A DNA stretch of 64,000 nt from G965218495 sp965218495 (GCA_965218495.1 OZ244626.1:1302001-1366000), one strand, 5' to 3'. Positions 28,568 through 38,618 are shown, numbered from the stretch's first letter. A program made the numbers and translations. The notes: a model not told the origin generated them from the letters alone.

Positions 28568-28992
28568 AGTATCTGAGAAGTAGTTGCGTTGAAATCACTA
28601 TGACAACGGCGCCCCAAAAATGTTCTACGATACCGCCCGCCAAGCGGGGCCTTCGTGTCGCTCACAAGACAGGCACATCCACGTCCGTTCACTAAAGACC
28701 ACTCCGAATGCAGCCCGCAATGCCAATCCACCACAGGTGGCCCGCTCTACAATACCCGCCGACCATGCGGCCTGCCATCTCACAATAGCAAATCCAATTG
28801 GGCCCAGCGCTCTGCGCGAATGCATAGTCAGCCTCCTACCTCAAGGCTGACCAGCCACAAACAGAGACGGCCAAGGGGCGTGAATGTCCCCTTGGCCGCT
28901 ACCGATTCTTTACGCTACCAGAAGCCGCCAGTCCCCAGCACACACGCAGGATCCGGCCGAGCTAACTGGAGGCCCAATAGTATATTCGCCAG
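28568..28992. other. Intergenic region with an inverted repeat
   Basis: 425 bases downstream of the PorV-like gene and upstream of the TPR lipoprotein. Apart from the hairpin at 28868-28898 no feature is recognised. Confidence 0.5.
28868..28898 (-). terminator. Probable terminator hairpin after the PorV-like gene
   Basis: CGGCCAAGGGG and CCCCTTGGCCG form an 11-bp perfect stem with a 9-base loop. It lies 95 bases past the stop of the PorV-like gene. The minus-strand tail is GTCTCTGTTTGT, only moderately T-rich, so efficiency is uncertain. Confidence 0.6.
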
Positions 28993-30075
28993 CTAAAGTG
29001 TTGCAGCCACCGTTAAGAACTGGACATCGTCAAAGTAGTCCGTAGGCGCCATCGCGTAGTCTATACTCACCTGCGTACCGCTGACATCGATGTTAAGCCC
29101 TGCCCCAAACGTGTATCCTTTCCACATCGAGACCTCGGCATTCTCCACGTATTCGTAGCCTCCACGCACGAACAGGATGTTGCGTAGCCCAAGCTCCATC
29201 CCGCCACTAAACTGGTCCTGGTCGAAGCTATTCGACCGGAAGTTTCCTAGCACGGTCAGAGTCGCACTACCAGCCACCTGACGGGTGTAAGCCATGCCGA
29301 AATTCAGCAGCGTGGGGTACTCGCTAGCCTCTGCCTCGATGTTCACAGCGTTGGCATTGGCATTCCCCGGCTGGGACGGCAATTGTACGCGCTTCGTAAG
29401 TCCTGTGCCGCCGAACTGGAGCTCGTTGCCGATATTCTTTAGCGCTACACCGATCCGCAAGCCAGACTCGCCGACCGCATACGTCATTCCAGCGTCAAAC
29501 ACGATGCCCGACGCCGATACGTCGTCAATCGTCTCACTGACAATCTTAACGGTTGCACCAGCAGCGATGCGATCTGTGAGAACGCGGGCATACGTGAGGC
29601 CGACCGATGCAAACGACACATTAAAAGTCACATCCGACTTCTCAGGTGCAGACTCGCTCTGTCTTGCTATGTCCCCTAAGTCCCACGCCGCAACAGTCAC
29701 CGCGAGGTGATTGTCACTGCCTATGCGCTGACCAAAGCCAAAGTAGTTGACTCCAACGTCGGCCACATAATTCATTCGGCTGAACAGCGCGGTCGTTCCC
29801 GTATTGTTTACGAGTCCGGCTGGGTTGGCATACAGGGCCTCGATACCGTTCATATCTGGCAAGGCGCTTGTGGTTGTCGCCCCCAAAGACACGTACCGCG
29901 CGGTGAGCGGTACCAGTAACTCAACAGCGCCGGACGTTCCGACGCGGTTTTGGTCCGGCTTGTCTGTTCCACCGCCTTCTTGAGCCCATGCGCTATGCGT
30001 CGTGCCAGCAATCAAAAGCATGAGCAGCACGGTGCAAAAGCTCACTCGGCGGCCTGCAGAGGTTAGAGTTTTCAT
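28993..30075 (-). CDS. PorV/PorQ-family outer-membrane protein (type IX secretion related)
   Basis: 360 residues. A clean signal peptide (VSFCTVLLMLLIAGTTHSAWA, cleavage after AWA) is followed by the family-typical VPLTARYVSLGATTTSALPDMNGIEALYANPAGL (abbreviated), FGFGQRIGSDNHLAVTV and alternating amphipathic beta strands up to the end, consistent with a FadL-like 14-strand barrel. By family knowledge PorV brings T9SS cargo from the secretion pore to the sortase at the cell surface. It lies downstream of a T9SS-domain protein and a TonB receptor on the same strand, suggesting a dedicated shuttle for that cargo. Paralogues with other roles exist, so porV itself is not claimed. Confidence 0.82.
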   Translation of the reverse strand: MKTLTSAGRRVSFCTVLLMLLIAGTTHSAWAQEGGGTDKPDQNRVGTSGAVELLVPLTARYVSLGATTTSALPDMNGIEALYANPAGLVNNTGTTALFSRMNYVADVGVNYFGFGQRIGSDNHLAVTVAAWDLGDIARQSESAPEKSDVTFNVSFASVGLTYARVLTDRIAAGATVKIVSETIDDVSASGIVFDAGMTYAVGESGLRIGVALKNIGNELQFGGTGLTKRVQLPSQPGNANANAVNIEAEASEYPTLLNFGMAYTRQVAGSATLTVLGNFRSNSFDQDQFSGGMELGLRNILFVRGGYEYVENAEVSMWKGYTFGAGLNIDVSGTQVSIDYAMAPTDYFDDVQFLTVAATL

Positions 30076-30125
30076 TGGGTTAGTCCCTTTTTTGCTAGAA
30101 ATACGTTGTTGAAGGGCAGCGTAGA

Positions 30126-30151
30126 GCGGGTCCCCGTCACCGGGGACCCGC
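30126..30151 (-). terminator. GC-rich hairpin between the T9SS cargo and PorV-like genes
   Basis: GCGGGTCCCC and GGGGACCCGC form a 10-bp perfect stem with loop GTCACC, about 10 bases after the cargo stop codon on the minus strand. No T-run follows on that strand, so it may be an attenuator or mRNA-stabilising element and not a full terminator. Confidence 0.6.
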
Positions 30152-30160
30152 CTTTTACCG

Positions 30161-33100
30161 CTAGTACGTGTTCAGCTGAATACGCTTCTTGATGACAGCA
30201 AACTTCATCGTCGTTTCGCCTACGTCAGGCACAGTGATGTGAATCAGGTAGAGTCCGCTGGCAATGGGAAGGTTGTACTCCGTGACCATGTTCCAGGAAA
30301 TGTTCGCTATCCCCGGCGAGTTCTTTTCAATGGTCTTCACCAGCGTTCCATTAAGGGTAAAGACCCTGATCGTCGCCACATCAGGCATGTTCGTAAACCG
30401 CACGTTGTTGGTGAGCTGGCTAACCTCGTAGTCCGACACACCCTTGTAGGGGTTCGGCACTATGCCGATGTCTTTCAGCCGTTCCCGCGCCCGGTCTCCT
30501 TCAGGCTGCGTTGCACCATAGCCCTCGGTGGAGAAGGCATACATGTCACCGGCCTGATTCTGCTTGTTTGTTACGACCCGGAAAATCGTCCCCGGCTCCG
30601 GCATATCGCGCGCATATGGAGGCGCAGTTCCCTCATTCCATGCACAAAGCACGGTACGAGCAAACACCTCCTGATAAGGGGCTAGCGCTGCATTATCGAT
30701 AAGCTCCGTCCACCAGTCGTCGTGTCCTGTGGAGCCAACGCTCTGGTCTCCCGGGAGGATCCAGTAGATCCAGTCCGTAAACGGATCGTTAGCAGCGCTT
30801 GAGGCCTCGTGGTCACCTCCTATGTCGTAGATGCCCTGCTCTGACCCACCGCCACATCCATTGGTGTCGCAGATCCAGGCCACCATCTGTATGTCGTCGC
30901 TGCGGTCACCAGGCGTATTTATGCCGGCCCTCCAAAGCGTGAAGGGGACCTCCACGATTCCACCGTCTTCAAACGCCCGCCATGCCAGGCAGTCGCTGGC
31001 AGGATCAATAGTGCCATCCATCTGATCTACGCATTCCTGCGTGAACCGCTGCTCATAGTCGTATGAGCCCAAAAGGGGAAGCCAGGCGCCGCCCCGTGTG
31101 GCACGCCCCAGGAATGAAGCTCCATCAGTAACGGGGCCGTAGGGCTGCGCGGCTCCGCCTGCATGATATCCCCACACCGCGCCATTCGTCTGCTGGCGAT
31201 CTCTTGAGCCTACTACCAAACCCTGCTGATCCGGGAAAGCGGCCCAGCCCCAGCCAGCATAATCCGGCGGGTCCAGCGGACCGGCCGCGTTGGCAGTCAC
31301 TTGAAAATCCTTAAATCCTGCCGGCGGGCCAAACACATCGAAAGTCAAACCCTCCCCAGAATATACTGACGCCCGTAGCGGCGCCGCGAACGGAAGATCT
31401 CTGCCGTTGAATAGCGTTGTTTCGCCATCTCGCTTAATATCGTACGTGATGGCAACTGCGGCAGCATCGGCCGCCTTCGCAATTGCCTCTGGCTTCGCGG
31501 GGTCAACTACGTCGCCTTCCCCAGCAAAAGCACTGCCGGCACCCTGCTTGCCAAAATCATGTTCGTAGAATTCGACAGAATAGCCGCCATTGACCATGTT
31601 AATCGGGTTCGTAACGTGCCCAAAAAACTGGCCATCACCCAAAGCCACTACGGCGTCTCCAACGAAGTCAGGCGGTCCCTCACCGAGAAGCGCTAGCGCT
31701 GCATCGGATACATCCTTGGTAGGCTTAGCCGGAACAACCGACAAACGTGTAGACGGTCCCCGATACACCTGAGGAAATGAAGGTTCGTTGTAGGAGTACG
31801 CCTGAATGCCGAAATGGTAGGTCGTGTAGTTTGTTAGGCCTGTAACCGTGTATGAATTGCCAACGCCGGCATCGGTACCCGTAGCTGTGACCTCGGAAGG
31901 CTCACCAGGGAAACCTTCAACTACGCGTGTCACGCCATTTACTATGTCAAACGTCTTAAGTACCCTGCCAACATCGTCTTGCACGTTGTCGAACTGGATC
32001 ACGTCATACCCCTCAAACAAATAGTCTTTGTCGTCATCAGGGGTAAAGGGATCGTCGGCGCTATAGGACTCCAAAAAGTTGTTCGACCGCGGAGAGTTTG
32101 TCCACTCCAAGATTACCGACTGGTCCGCAGGCGTCGCACTTAACTGAGGTGGAGCCGGTGGCAATGGGATCTCGAAGTTGATATCGAAGGCCGCCTGTGC
32201 CAGTTCATCGGCCTGCTTCATCTTGGTGACAGAGTTGAAGTTGTTTTCACCCCTGGCCCAGACTATGCCGAAGACAATCTGCTGAAAGTCTCCCGGATTG
32301 ATTGTAAACGGACCAGTAGACATAGCGAACCGGCGGTCGGCTGCCACGATGTCCGTCCCAGCGTCATCCGCGTTGCATTCTGACCAGAACTGGCAGGTTT
32401 CGTCGCTCTCACCAACATCACCAAAAAACATGTAGTCCACAGGCGTTTGAGAGAAATCTCGCCCATCTCCTCCTAACGTCATCCTTACCCCGTCCCGCCA
32501 GCGGCCACGCATATAGTTGTAGTAATCTTCGCCGGTTTGCGGGTCCCCGGTAACGGTGCTGTTGTTGTTGTAGTACGCAAAGTGGGCCATTTCCAGATTT
32601 CTGAAATCTGGAACCTTAACGCCACTTACCTTGGCCGTATCACCAACACTCGGCACGATGGGCCCCTGGAAAAAGTCGTACCCTGCTGCCGGCACCGGGC
32701 TGCCGTATCCGCTACCGCCTTCGTCTTCGTTATCGGAGTTCCACACGAAGCCAACGCCGCGCACGGTATCAGAGCCAACCCAGTCGTCCTGGAAATTCCC
32801 CAAGTCAGGATCGGAGTAAATTGCCATATAGGCATCCGTAAGCGGGACCTTCCCCTTATAGTATACATCATACTTGTAGAACGTCGCATTGCCGATGGGC
32901 CCGGCAGCGTTGAACGCAAACACCAACGCGTGAACTTCCAGTCCAACAGGAGGCGTACCGGAACTAGTATGCTCATTCCCGCGATCATTCATTATCCACC
33001 AAATTGATTGGTCACCTAGAATCGCAGGGCGCTCGCCCGATGCCAAATCTATAACGCGCGCTGCCCGCGTTGCCAGCGGCTGGTCAATTATGGAAATAAG

Positions 33101-33631
33101 CTCACCGCCGTCCTCATCTATCGATCCATCACCATCATCGTCAGCTCCGTTACCGGGCGCTGCATATGTTGGTGCCCCCAACCCGGTAGGCCAGTCGCGC
33201 AAGTCCGGCGGCGCAGTACCTGTGGCGTCATAGTTGTCGATATCCACTAGGCTCACGTTGTACATCCGGTCGTATTCCGCGCAGTCATCCGGCGGCTCGC
33301 CATTGTCGTCCAGCGGACCGGCCCAGAACTCATAGTTGCCGTAGCGTGCTGCAGCCATTCTTAGCTGGCCCCCTACCAACCCACCGATCCAGATGCCAGA
33401 GTTAAAAATCGCACTCGCGCCGCCTCCCTTAGGGACTTCGTACACGGCTGGCGAGCCGCGCCAGAACAGGTTGCCGTTGTTGAGTATGCGTGCCCGGACG
33501 TTGTTGATGTCCAAGTAGGACTCGCTAAGAGGCCGGGCGCAGGTCCCGACCTGCTGGGCCTCCGCTGTTCCCACTCCAATCAACAGGAGCAGCAGAGTCG
33601 TTAGCCTGAATGCTTTTCGAGAATGTTGCAT
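30161..33631 (-). CDS. Large secreted T9SS cargo protein (function unknown)
   Basis: 1156 residues. The signal peptide is LTTLLLLLIGVGTAEA. A calcium-loop-like repeat GNGADDDGDGSIDEDGGE sits near residue ~165. A fibronectin-type-III-like region starts at PPAPPQLSATPADQSVILEW and ends in TGLTNYTTYHFGIQAY (residues ~490-620). The last ~85 residues (IGIVPNPYKG, ATIRVFTLNGTLVKTIEK, LPIASGLYLIHI, MKFAVIKKR) form a FlgD/T9SS-type sorting domain. SD-like AAAGGAAAG precedes the ATG. It lies 53 bases after the TonB receptor and 85 bases before the PorV-like gene, all co-oriented. Large proteins of this form commonly accompany SusC-like receptors; ligand and activity are unknown. Confidence 0.8.
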   Translation of the reverse strand: MQHSRKAFRLTTLLLLLIGVGTAEAQQVGTCARPLSESYLDINNVRARILNNGNLFWRGSPAVYEVPKGGGASAIFNSGIWIGGLVGGQLRMAAARYGNYEFWAGPLDDNGEPPDDCAEYDRMYNVSLVDIDNYDATGTAPPDLRDWPTGLGAPTYAAPGNGADDDGDGSIDEDGGELISIIDQPLATRAARVIDLASGERPAILGDQSIWWIMNDRGNEHTSSGTPPVGLEVHALVFAFNAAGPIGNATFYKYDVYYKGKVPLTDAYMAIYSDPDLGNFQDDWVGSDTVRGVGFVWNSDNEDEGGSGYGSPVPAAGYDFFQGPIVPSVGDTAKVSGVKVPDFRNLEMAHFAYYNNNSTVTGDPQTGEDYYNYMRGRWRDGVRMTLGGDGRDFSQTPVDYMFFGDVGESDETCQFWSECNADDAGTDIVAADRRFAMSTGPFTINPGDFQQIVFGIVWARGENNFNSVTKMKQADELAQAAFDINFEIPLPPAPPQLSATPADQSVILEWTNSPRSNNFLESYSADDPFTPDDDKDYLFEGYDVIQFDNVQDDVGRVLKTFDIVNGVTRVVEGFPGEPSEVTATGTDAGVGNSYTVTGLTNYTTYHFGIQAYSYNEPSFPQVYRGPSTRLSVVPAKPTKDVSDAALALLGEGPPDFVGDAVVALGDGQFFGHVTNPINMVNGGYSVEFYEHDFGKQGAGSAFAGEGDVVDPAKPEAIAKAADAAAVAITYDIKRDGETTLFNGRDLPFAAPLRASVYSGEGLTFDVFGPPAGFKDFQVTANAAGPLDPPDYAGWGWAAFPDQQGLVVGSRDRQQTNGAVWGYHAGGAAQPYGPVTDGASFLGRATRGGAWLPLLGSYDYEQRFTQECVDQMDGTIDPASDCLAWRAFEDGGIVEVPFTLWRAGINTPGDRSDDIQMVAWICDTNGCGGGSEQGIYDIGGDHEASSAANDPFTDWIYWILPGDQSVGSTGHDDWWTELIDNAALAPYQEVFARTVLCAWNEGTAPPYARDMPEPGTIFRVVTNKQNQAGDMYAFSTEGYGATQPEGDRARERLKDIGIVPNPYKGVSDYEVSQLTNNVRFTNMPDVATIRVFTLNGTLVKTIEKNSPGIANISWNMVTEYNLPIASGLYLIHITVPDVGETTMKFAVIKKRIQLNTY

Positions 33632-33684
33632 TGTCTTTCCTTTTAATTTAAGAGTGCAGCGAAGTGAAGTCGGAATTGCAGTTC

Positions 33685-36600
33685 CTAGAAGTCGAATCGG
33701 ATTCCCAGGCGCGTCAGACGCGGGATCCCATAGTTGCCCAAGGAGCGGTTACGATGGCGGTAAGCCACCGGATAAAACGGAGAGCTGTTACCAACTTCCT
33801 GCTGACCTTCAGCCGTGGCCAGATATCCATCGTCGCCAGGCAGTCCGGTGTAGCGCCACACGTTCTGGATGTTAACCGTGTTGAGAAGGTTCTGAATCCA
33901 GAGGAATGCCGTGACGCGGCTTCCATCGGATACGCGGAACCGGCGCTGCACACGAACATCGATCCGAGTGTTCCAAGCCATGCGGTCATTGTTGATCGCC
34001 CCGCTTGGCAGCGGCGCACGAGACACACCGACAGGGATCGGGTTTAAAATGCCAGTATACGGAAACCCGCTTCCCGCAGTCGCCAGGATGCTGAAGCCCA
34101 TGTTCTGCAAGAGGTTGGTGCCAATCAGCACCGGTCCTTCGCCTTGCCCAAGCGAATAATCCACCGACATGTTAAACTTGTGACGCTGGTCAAAGTTGAG
34201 CGGGCTGATAAAGTTGGGCGGTGTTTCGTCGATCCAGACGATAGCACCCGTGGTGAGGTCCCCTGAACCAGTTCCCCTCGCAAACGACAAGGTGTAGTTG
34301 GCGTTGATCGTCACACCGGCAGTGCGCCGCAGGTCGTAGCTAAACTCGAGACCCTTCACGGTTCCGAAGTCCACGTTTTCGAAGCGGGAATAGGTGCTCG
34401 GGCTTGCCCCACGAATGTCACGAAGTTGAACCAGGTTGTTGATCTGATGGAAAAAACCGTTGAGCGTCAGAGCCGATCGTGGCCCGACACGCTGCCGAAA
34501 ACCGATCTCATACTTGGTCGTATTCGTTGGACTCAGGCTCGGATTTGACGAACAACCAGTCGCGCCTAGGCAACGGATATCAGCATTAGCCCTGCCGGGC
34601 CGCTGGGTCACTACCCCGTAGCTCGCGAAGAAGAGAGCCTGATCCGTAATCGGGAAGCTGACACCGACCCGAGGCATGAGTGTCCAAATCGGCTTAAAGT
34701 CCTCAAACATTTTCCGGACAACCCTGTCATCTTTAATTCGGACAAGACCGTTTAGCAGGACTTCGGCCGCTTGTACGCCCTGCCCATTGATGTCGTAGAA
34801 GTTGCCGTTAAGATCCCTGTAACCAACCACATCGTCCCCGCTAAAGTACACGGCGTAGTCATCCTCGATGCCTGCCGGCAATGTGACCCCTGCCTCTTCG
34901 GCCCGCACAATCGGGCGCCGCGCGTATTTGTCTCTCCAGACAAGGCGGTTGTTGTCGTACACATCAAGCCGCAAGCCCAGGTTGATCACAATGTCCCTGA
35001 ACTCAATCTTATCCTGCATGTACCCGCCGAAAAGAATCGGCTTGTGCGGCGCCCGAAGGTAGCTCTCTTCGGGCTTGTCTTTGGCATTACTCAGGTAGCC
35101 ATCTTCCGTAAAGTAGTGCGCCTCCGAGTCCCACTTCGTCTTTCCGTCGAGCATGTATCCGGTACCACCGACAACCTGCGCAAGCAACCATGTCGGCAGC
35201 TCGGACAGCTTCGTGTAGCCTTCCGGGTTGAGCTCGGTGTCTTCGGCGCCTATCCGCTCCGGGTTGCCGTCTGCGAAGAGGCGAGCGAGATCGTACACAT
35301 CGACGCCCCAACCGCGAGAGGCCCCCTGCTCATACTCGGCGCCAAACTCCAGTTGATTGATGCCCAGCTGCGTAGTAGCGGAGCCGTGCATACGGAATCT
35401 GCGGCTATCATTGCGCGAATAACCGAGGCCACCACCGGTGATGCTTACCAGCCCCGCCGTAGTTTGCGTGGAGATATTCAATCCGTCCTGGTATCGGCGG
35501 CTGTACGTCGGTGCCTGGACCGAAAGCGTGTCCCCGGCGTCGTCGATTACCTCTACCTCGGTGAAGGAAAGGTTCTTGTAGCCTGCAATGGACGCATGCA
35601 CAGGATTATCTACGTCCCTGTACTGCCACCAGTCTGCTTCCGTTCTGCCGAATCGGGGATCCCAACCTTCGTTGTCGGTAAAGCGCATCTCCGCCTGAAT
35701 CTGGTAGAATGTCGACTGCGACAGGTACTGGGTCCAGCGGGCGTGCAACTGTCCGTTGAAGTACTCGCTGGCCGACCACACATTCCTGCGGAAAATCTCC
35801 GTAGTGCCCCCTACGCTGCCTTGGGAATCTCCCGTTTGGAGCGCAGCACCCAAGCGCAAGCGGCCACTCTCTATGACGTTCCAGGTCAGGTTACCGGCAA
35901 AACGCAAAGCGCGACTCTTCCGCCCATGCTTCTTGTACTCCTGCGTGAAATCTCTTTCGGTAAGCAGCTCCGTGCGGTTTATCGCATTGAAACTCACGGT
36001 CGAGCCCTCGGGCATGCCTATAAAAGTGCCGTCGCTAAAGGTTAGTCCGCCTCCGCTAAAATCAACATCCCCGTTTGAATCGACAAGGATGTGCGCGCCG
36101 TCTGCCAGCGTGTTAGGAATCGGTACGACAAAACCGTTACCGTCAGGACCCGTAACCATGAATCCGATTGGGGCATCAATCAAGTCCTGAAGCTGCGCGT
36201 CAGAAAGCGTCAAAGTCGAGACGTTTCGCGGGCCACGGTCTTGCCGGTCCACATACTCCCCAGAAACGAAGAAGGTGAGCTTGTTCGACATGATCGGTCC
36301 GCCAAGCGACGCCGCGCCAAGGTTGTAGCCATACGGATCAAACTGATTCGATGACAACGCTTCCATCGACCCAAAGTAGTTAGGCCGACCGGACTTGGTC
36401 GTGATGCTGATTACGCCCGACATCGCGTCGCCATAGCGGGCACTGATGCTACCGATCTGCATTTCCTGCTCCTGTACCGCTGCCTGCGGCACGCCGGTAC
36501 TGGCGCTCTTGACGCCATCAACGTAGTACCTCGCCTCTCTGCCGCGTCCACCCCGAATGTTGAGCGAGCCACTTCCTTCCTTGCTAACGACGCCCGCCTG

Positions 36601-37053
36601 GGTCTTCGTGATAGCGGCGGAGCCGCGAACAGGAAGGTCAACGATCTCTTCCGCGACCTTGACCTTGGGAACGCCGATGGCATCCTTCTGAATGAGCGGC
36701 CGCTCGTACTGAACGAGAACGTCTTCTAGCTCAAGTCCCGGCTGAAGCGTAAAATTGAGTTCGCGCGTGTACCCGCCGTTAACCTCAGCGCCTACTATCG
36801 TTTCGGACTGGTAGCCGACAAAGGACGCTTGCACATCGTAGGTGCCTACGGGAACGCCGATGATGAAATAGTTACCATCGATATTGGACTGCGCGCCAAG
36901 GGTGGTACCGACCAGCAGTATTTGGGCGCCGGGTAGCGATTCACCGGTACTGGCATCAGTCACAACACCTGCGACTTTTCCGGTGCCCTGCGCGTGTGCC
37001 AAAAGCGGCGCTGCGAGCAACGCTAGCACTACCACACTCCATTTGCGTAGCAT
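33685..37053 (-). CDS. TonB-dependent outer-membrane receptor with carboxypeptidase-regulatory N-domain (SusC-like)
   Basis: 1122 residues from ATG 37053, chosen because GGAGG lies 7 bases upstream and a clear signal peptide starts there (MLRKWSVVVLALLAAPLLAHA). Next comes a CarboxypepD_reg-like beta-sandwich (GKVAGVVTDASTGESLPGAQ ... SFVGYQSETI), then a TonB plug (ITKTQAGVVSKEGSGSLNIRGGRGREARYYVDGVKS, abbreviated) and a 22-strand barrel ending in aromatic F (TRLGIRFDF). By family knowledge it imports a bound ligand using TonB energy. It heads a trio with a T9SS cargo and a PorV-like protein. An upstream frame extending to 37143 has no supporting start signals. The substrate is unknown. Confidence 0.9.
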   Translation of the reverse strand: MLRKWSVVVLALLAAPLLAHAQGTGKVAGVVTDASTGESLPGAQILLVGTTLGAQSNIDGNYFIIGVPVGTYDVQASFVGYQSETIVGAEVNGGYTRELNFTLQPGLELEDVLVQYERPLIQKDAIGVPKVKVAEEIVDLPVRGSAAITKTQAGVVSKEGSGSLNIRGGRGREARYYVDGVKSASTGVPQAAVQEQEMQIGSISARYGDAMSGVISITTKSGRPNYFGSMEALSSNQFDPYGYNLGAASLGGPIMSNKLTFFVSGEYVDRQDRGPRNVSTLTLSDAQLQDLIDAPIGFMVTGPDGNGFVVPIPNTLADGAHILVDSNGDVDFSGGGLTFSDGTFIGMPEGSTVSFNAINRTELLTERDFTQEYKKHGRKSRALRFAGNLTWNVIESGRLRLGAALQTGDSQGSVGGTTEIFRRNVWSASEYFNGQLHARWTQYLSQSTFYQIQAEMRFTDNEGWDPRFGRTEADWWQYRDVDNPVHASIAGYKNLSFTEVEVIDDAGDTLSVQAPTYSRRYQDGLNISTQTTAGLVSITGGGLGYSRNDSRRFRMHGSATTQLGINQLEFGAEYEQGASRGWGVDVYDLARLFADGNPERIGAEDTELNPEGYTKLSELPTWLLAQVVGGTGYMLDGKTKWDSEAHYFTEDGYLSNAKDKPEESYLRAPHKPILFGGYMQDKIEFRDIVINLGLRLDVYDNNRLVWRDKYARRPIVRAEEAGVTLPAGIEDDYAVYFSGDDVVGYRDLNGNFYDINGQGVQAAEVLLNGLVRIKDDRVVRKMFEDFKPIWTLMPRVGVSFPITDQALFFASYGVVTQRPGRANADIRCLGATGCSSNPSLSPTNTTKYEIGFRQRVGPRSALTLNGFFHQINNLVQLRDIRGASPSTYSRFENVDFGTVKGLEFSYDLRRTAGVTINANYTLSFARGTGSGDLTTGAIVWIDETPPNFISPLNFDQRHKFNMSVDYSLGQGEGPVLIGTNLLQNMGFSILATAGSGFPYTGILNPIPVGVSRAPLPSGAINNDRMAWNTRIDVRVQRRFRVSDGSRVTAFLWIQNLLNTVNIQNVWRYTGLPGDDGYLATAEGQQEVGNSSPFYPVAYRHRNRSLGNYGIPRLTRLGIRFDF

Positions 37054-37343
37054 TTTCAACCTCCGATTAGTGAATGTTATCAGACTGGTGGACAGAAAGT
37101 AGCAGCCCTGCGGCACAATTGCCCGCAACCGCCCCTGCAGCACCGCCTAGACAAGATACCGTCTTCGAACGAATGGTACCCAATGCCCCAGGCGGGGAAA
37201 TCGCGTTTTTGCGCCCCTGGCGGGGTCGCAAGCGTAGAAAGTGGTTGTAGCAGTGTTTCAGGCTGAAGGCTGGTCTTCTGTTAGCTTTTTAATTTAGATG
37301 GGCAATTTGCCAATGTCAAGTGCCATAACGGGAATAAGTGCCT
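37054..37343. other. Leader and promoter region of the TonB receptor gene
   Basis: Besides the promoter candidate it holds two similar GC blocks, CCCCAGGCGGGG (about 37188) and CCCCTGGCGGGG (about 37216), of unknown meaning. No gene is seen. Confidence 0.4.
37291..37319 (-). promoter_or_regulatory. Probable sigma70-like promoter for the TonB receptor gene
   Basis: On the minus strand TTGACA (37319-37314) and TAAATT (37296-37291) are separated by exactly 17 bases. The spacer contains an 11-base palindrome centred in GGCAATTTGCC (37301-37311), a possible operator. The element lies about 240 bases before the start codon, leaving a long leader; ISL3 begins only ~32 bases further upstream. Confidence 0.5.
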
Positions 37344-37351
37344 GTTTTTTT
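37344..37351. repeat. Left target-site duplication of the ISL3 element
   Basis: GTTTTTTT (8 bp), repeated exactly at 40972-40979. Eight bases is the usual ISL3 duplication length. Confidence 0.85.
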
Positions 37352-37457
37352 GGCTCTTCCCCATTTTAGATGGGTACAGCGTTTCATTCAACGGGAAACG
37401 ATATGAGATGATGCGGATTCATACCCGTTTCTTATCTGTTTCAAGGCCATCATCACG

Positions 37458-38618
37458 ATGGCGCACACGTTCTCTAACCCCAGCAACGATATGTCACAAC
37501 TAAAGACTGATGATATAGGTTGCCTCTTGGGCATCCAGGCTCCCTGGAAGGTTTCCGAGGTGACGTTTGCGCATGAGGCGCAAGAAGTCCGGATTCATGT
37601 AGTTTGCGAGGACGGCCATCAGCTGCCTTGTCCGGAGTGCGGCTTGGCGTCTCCGGGCTACGACCACCGTTCTCGGCAATGGCGTCACCTGGATTTGTGC
37701 GAGTATCGCACGATGGTGGTTGCGCAACTTCCCCGCGTGGAATGTCCGGAGCATGGAGTGCGCACCGTGTCGATTCCGTGGGCGGAACCTATGTCACGGT
37801 TCACTGCAGGGTTTGAGGCGCTGGTGATTGATTGGCTGCAGGAGGCGAGTGTGTCGGCGGTGTCCCGTCTGATGGGGGTGAGCTGGAATGCGATAGAGGG
37901 GATCATGCAGCGCGCGGTGCAACGCGGCCTTGCGCGGAGGAAGGAACGGGATGTTGCCCATATTGGCGTGGATGAGACCTCTTTTCGCAAGCGCCATGCG
38001 TATGTCACCATTGTTTCGGATGCGAAGGCGGGAACGGTGCTGCATGTGGGCGAAGACCGTAAGAAAGAAACACTTACGCGTTGGTATGCTGGGCTCACTT
38101 TGGAGCAGCTGGAGGGCATCGAGAGTGTCAGCATGGACATGTGGCCGGCCTACATCAACGCCACGCTGGAGCATGTGCCAGAGGCGCAACGGAAGGTGGC
38201 CTTTGACAAATTCCACGTAGTGAAATGTCTGGGAGCTGCCGTGGACAAGGTTCGGCGCCAGGAGCACCGGGCATTGATGAAGGAAGGCCTGGAAGACCTC
38301 AAGGGAACCAAGTATGATTGGTTGACTCACCCGGCCAACATGTCTGCTAAGCAGAAGGCGCGCTTCCAGCAGTTGCGTACCAGCACGTTGAAGACGGCCC
38401 GCGCGTGGGCTATCAAGGAAATGGCCCTGCAGTTGTGGCATTATGTCCACCGCACATGGGCGCGCAAGGGTTGGGAGCGATGGTTGTCGTGGGCCATGCG
38501 GTGTCGGCTGGAACCGGTCAAGGCAGCCGCCAGAACCATCAAGAAACACCTGTGGGGTATCCTCAATCGGAAGTTCCCCCCAAATGCCCTAATTGCGGGG
38601 TGGGCAAGGAGTGCCTGA
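37458..38618 (+). pseudogene. ISL3 transposase, 5' part (split by nested IS)
   Basis: Codons 1-370 (to 38567) are genuine ISL3 transposase: zinc-binding motif CPECG, HTH-like SVSAVSRLMGVSWNAIEGIM, catalytic D172 (IGVDETSFRKRH) and D227 (VSMDMWPAYI). From 38568 the frame runs into the inserted element and adds 16 foreign residues before a stop at 38618. The catalytic glutamate lies in the separated 3' part, so this 386-residue product should be inactive. Joining 37458-38567 to 40780-40956 restores one uninterrupted 428-residue protein, the usual ISL3 length. No other lesion is seen, so the disruption looks recent. Confidence 0.92.
38562..38567. repeat. Left target-site duplication of the nested IS
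   Basis: CTCAAT, repeated exactly at 40774-40779. Confidence 0.9.

Noticed and set aside
34771..36045. Plus-strand open frame of 424 codons opposite the TonB receptor
   Set aside because: Antisense of a well-supported beta-barrel gene; no recognisable domain.
37188..37228. CCCCAGGCGGGG and CCCCTGGCGGGG as a regulatory hairpin
   Set aside because: The two blocks are similar rather than complementary, and each can form only a 4-bp stem; no clear structure.
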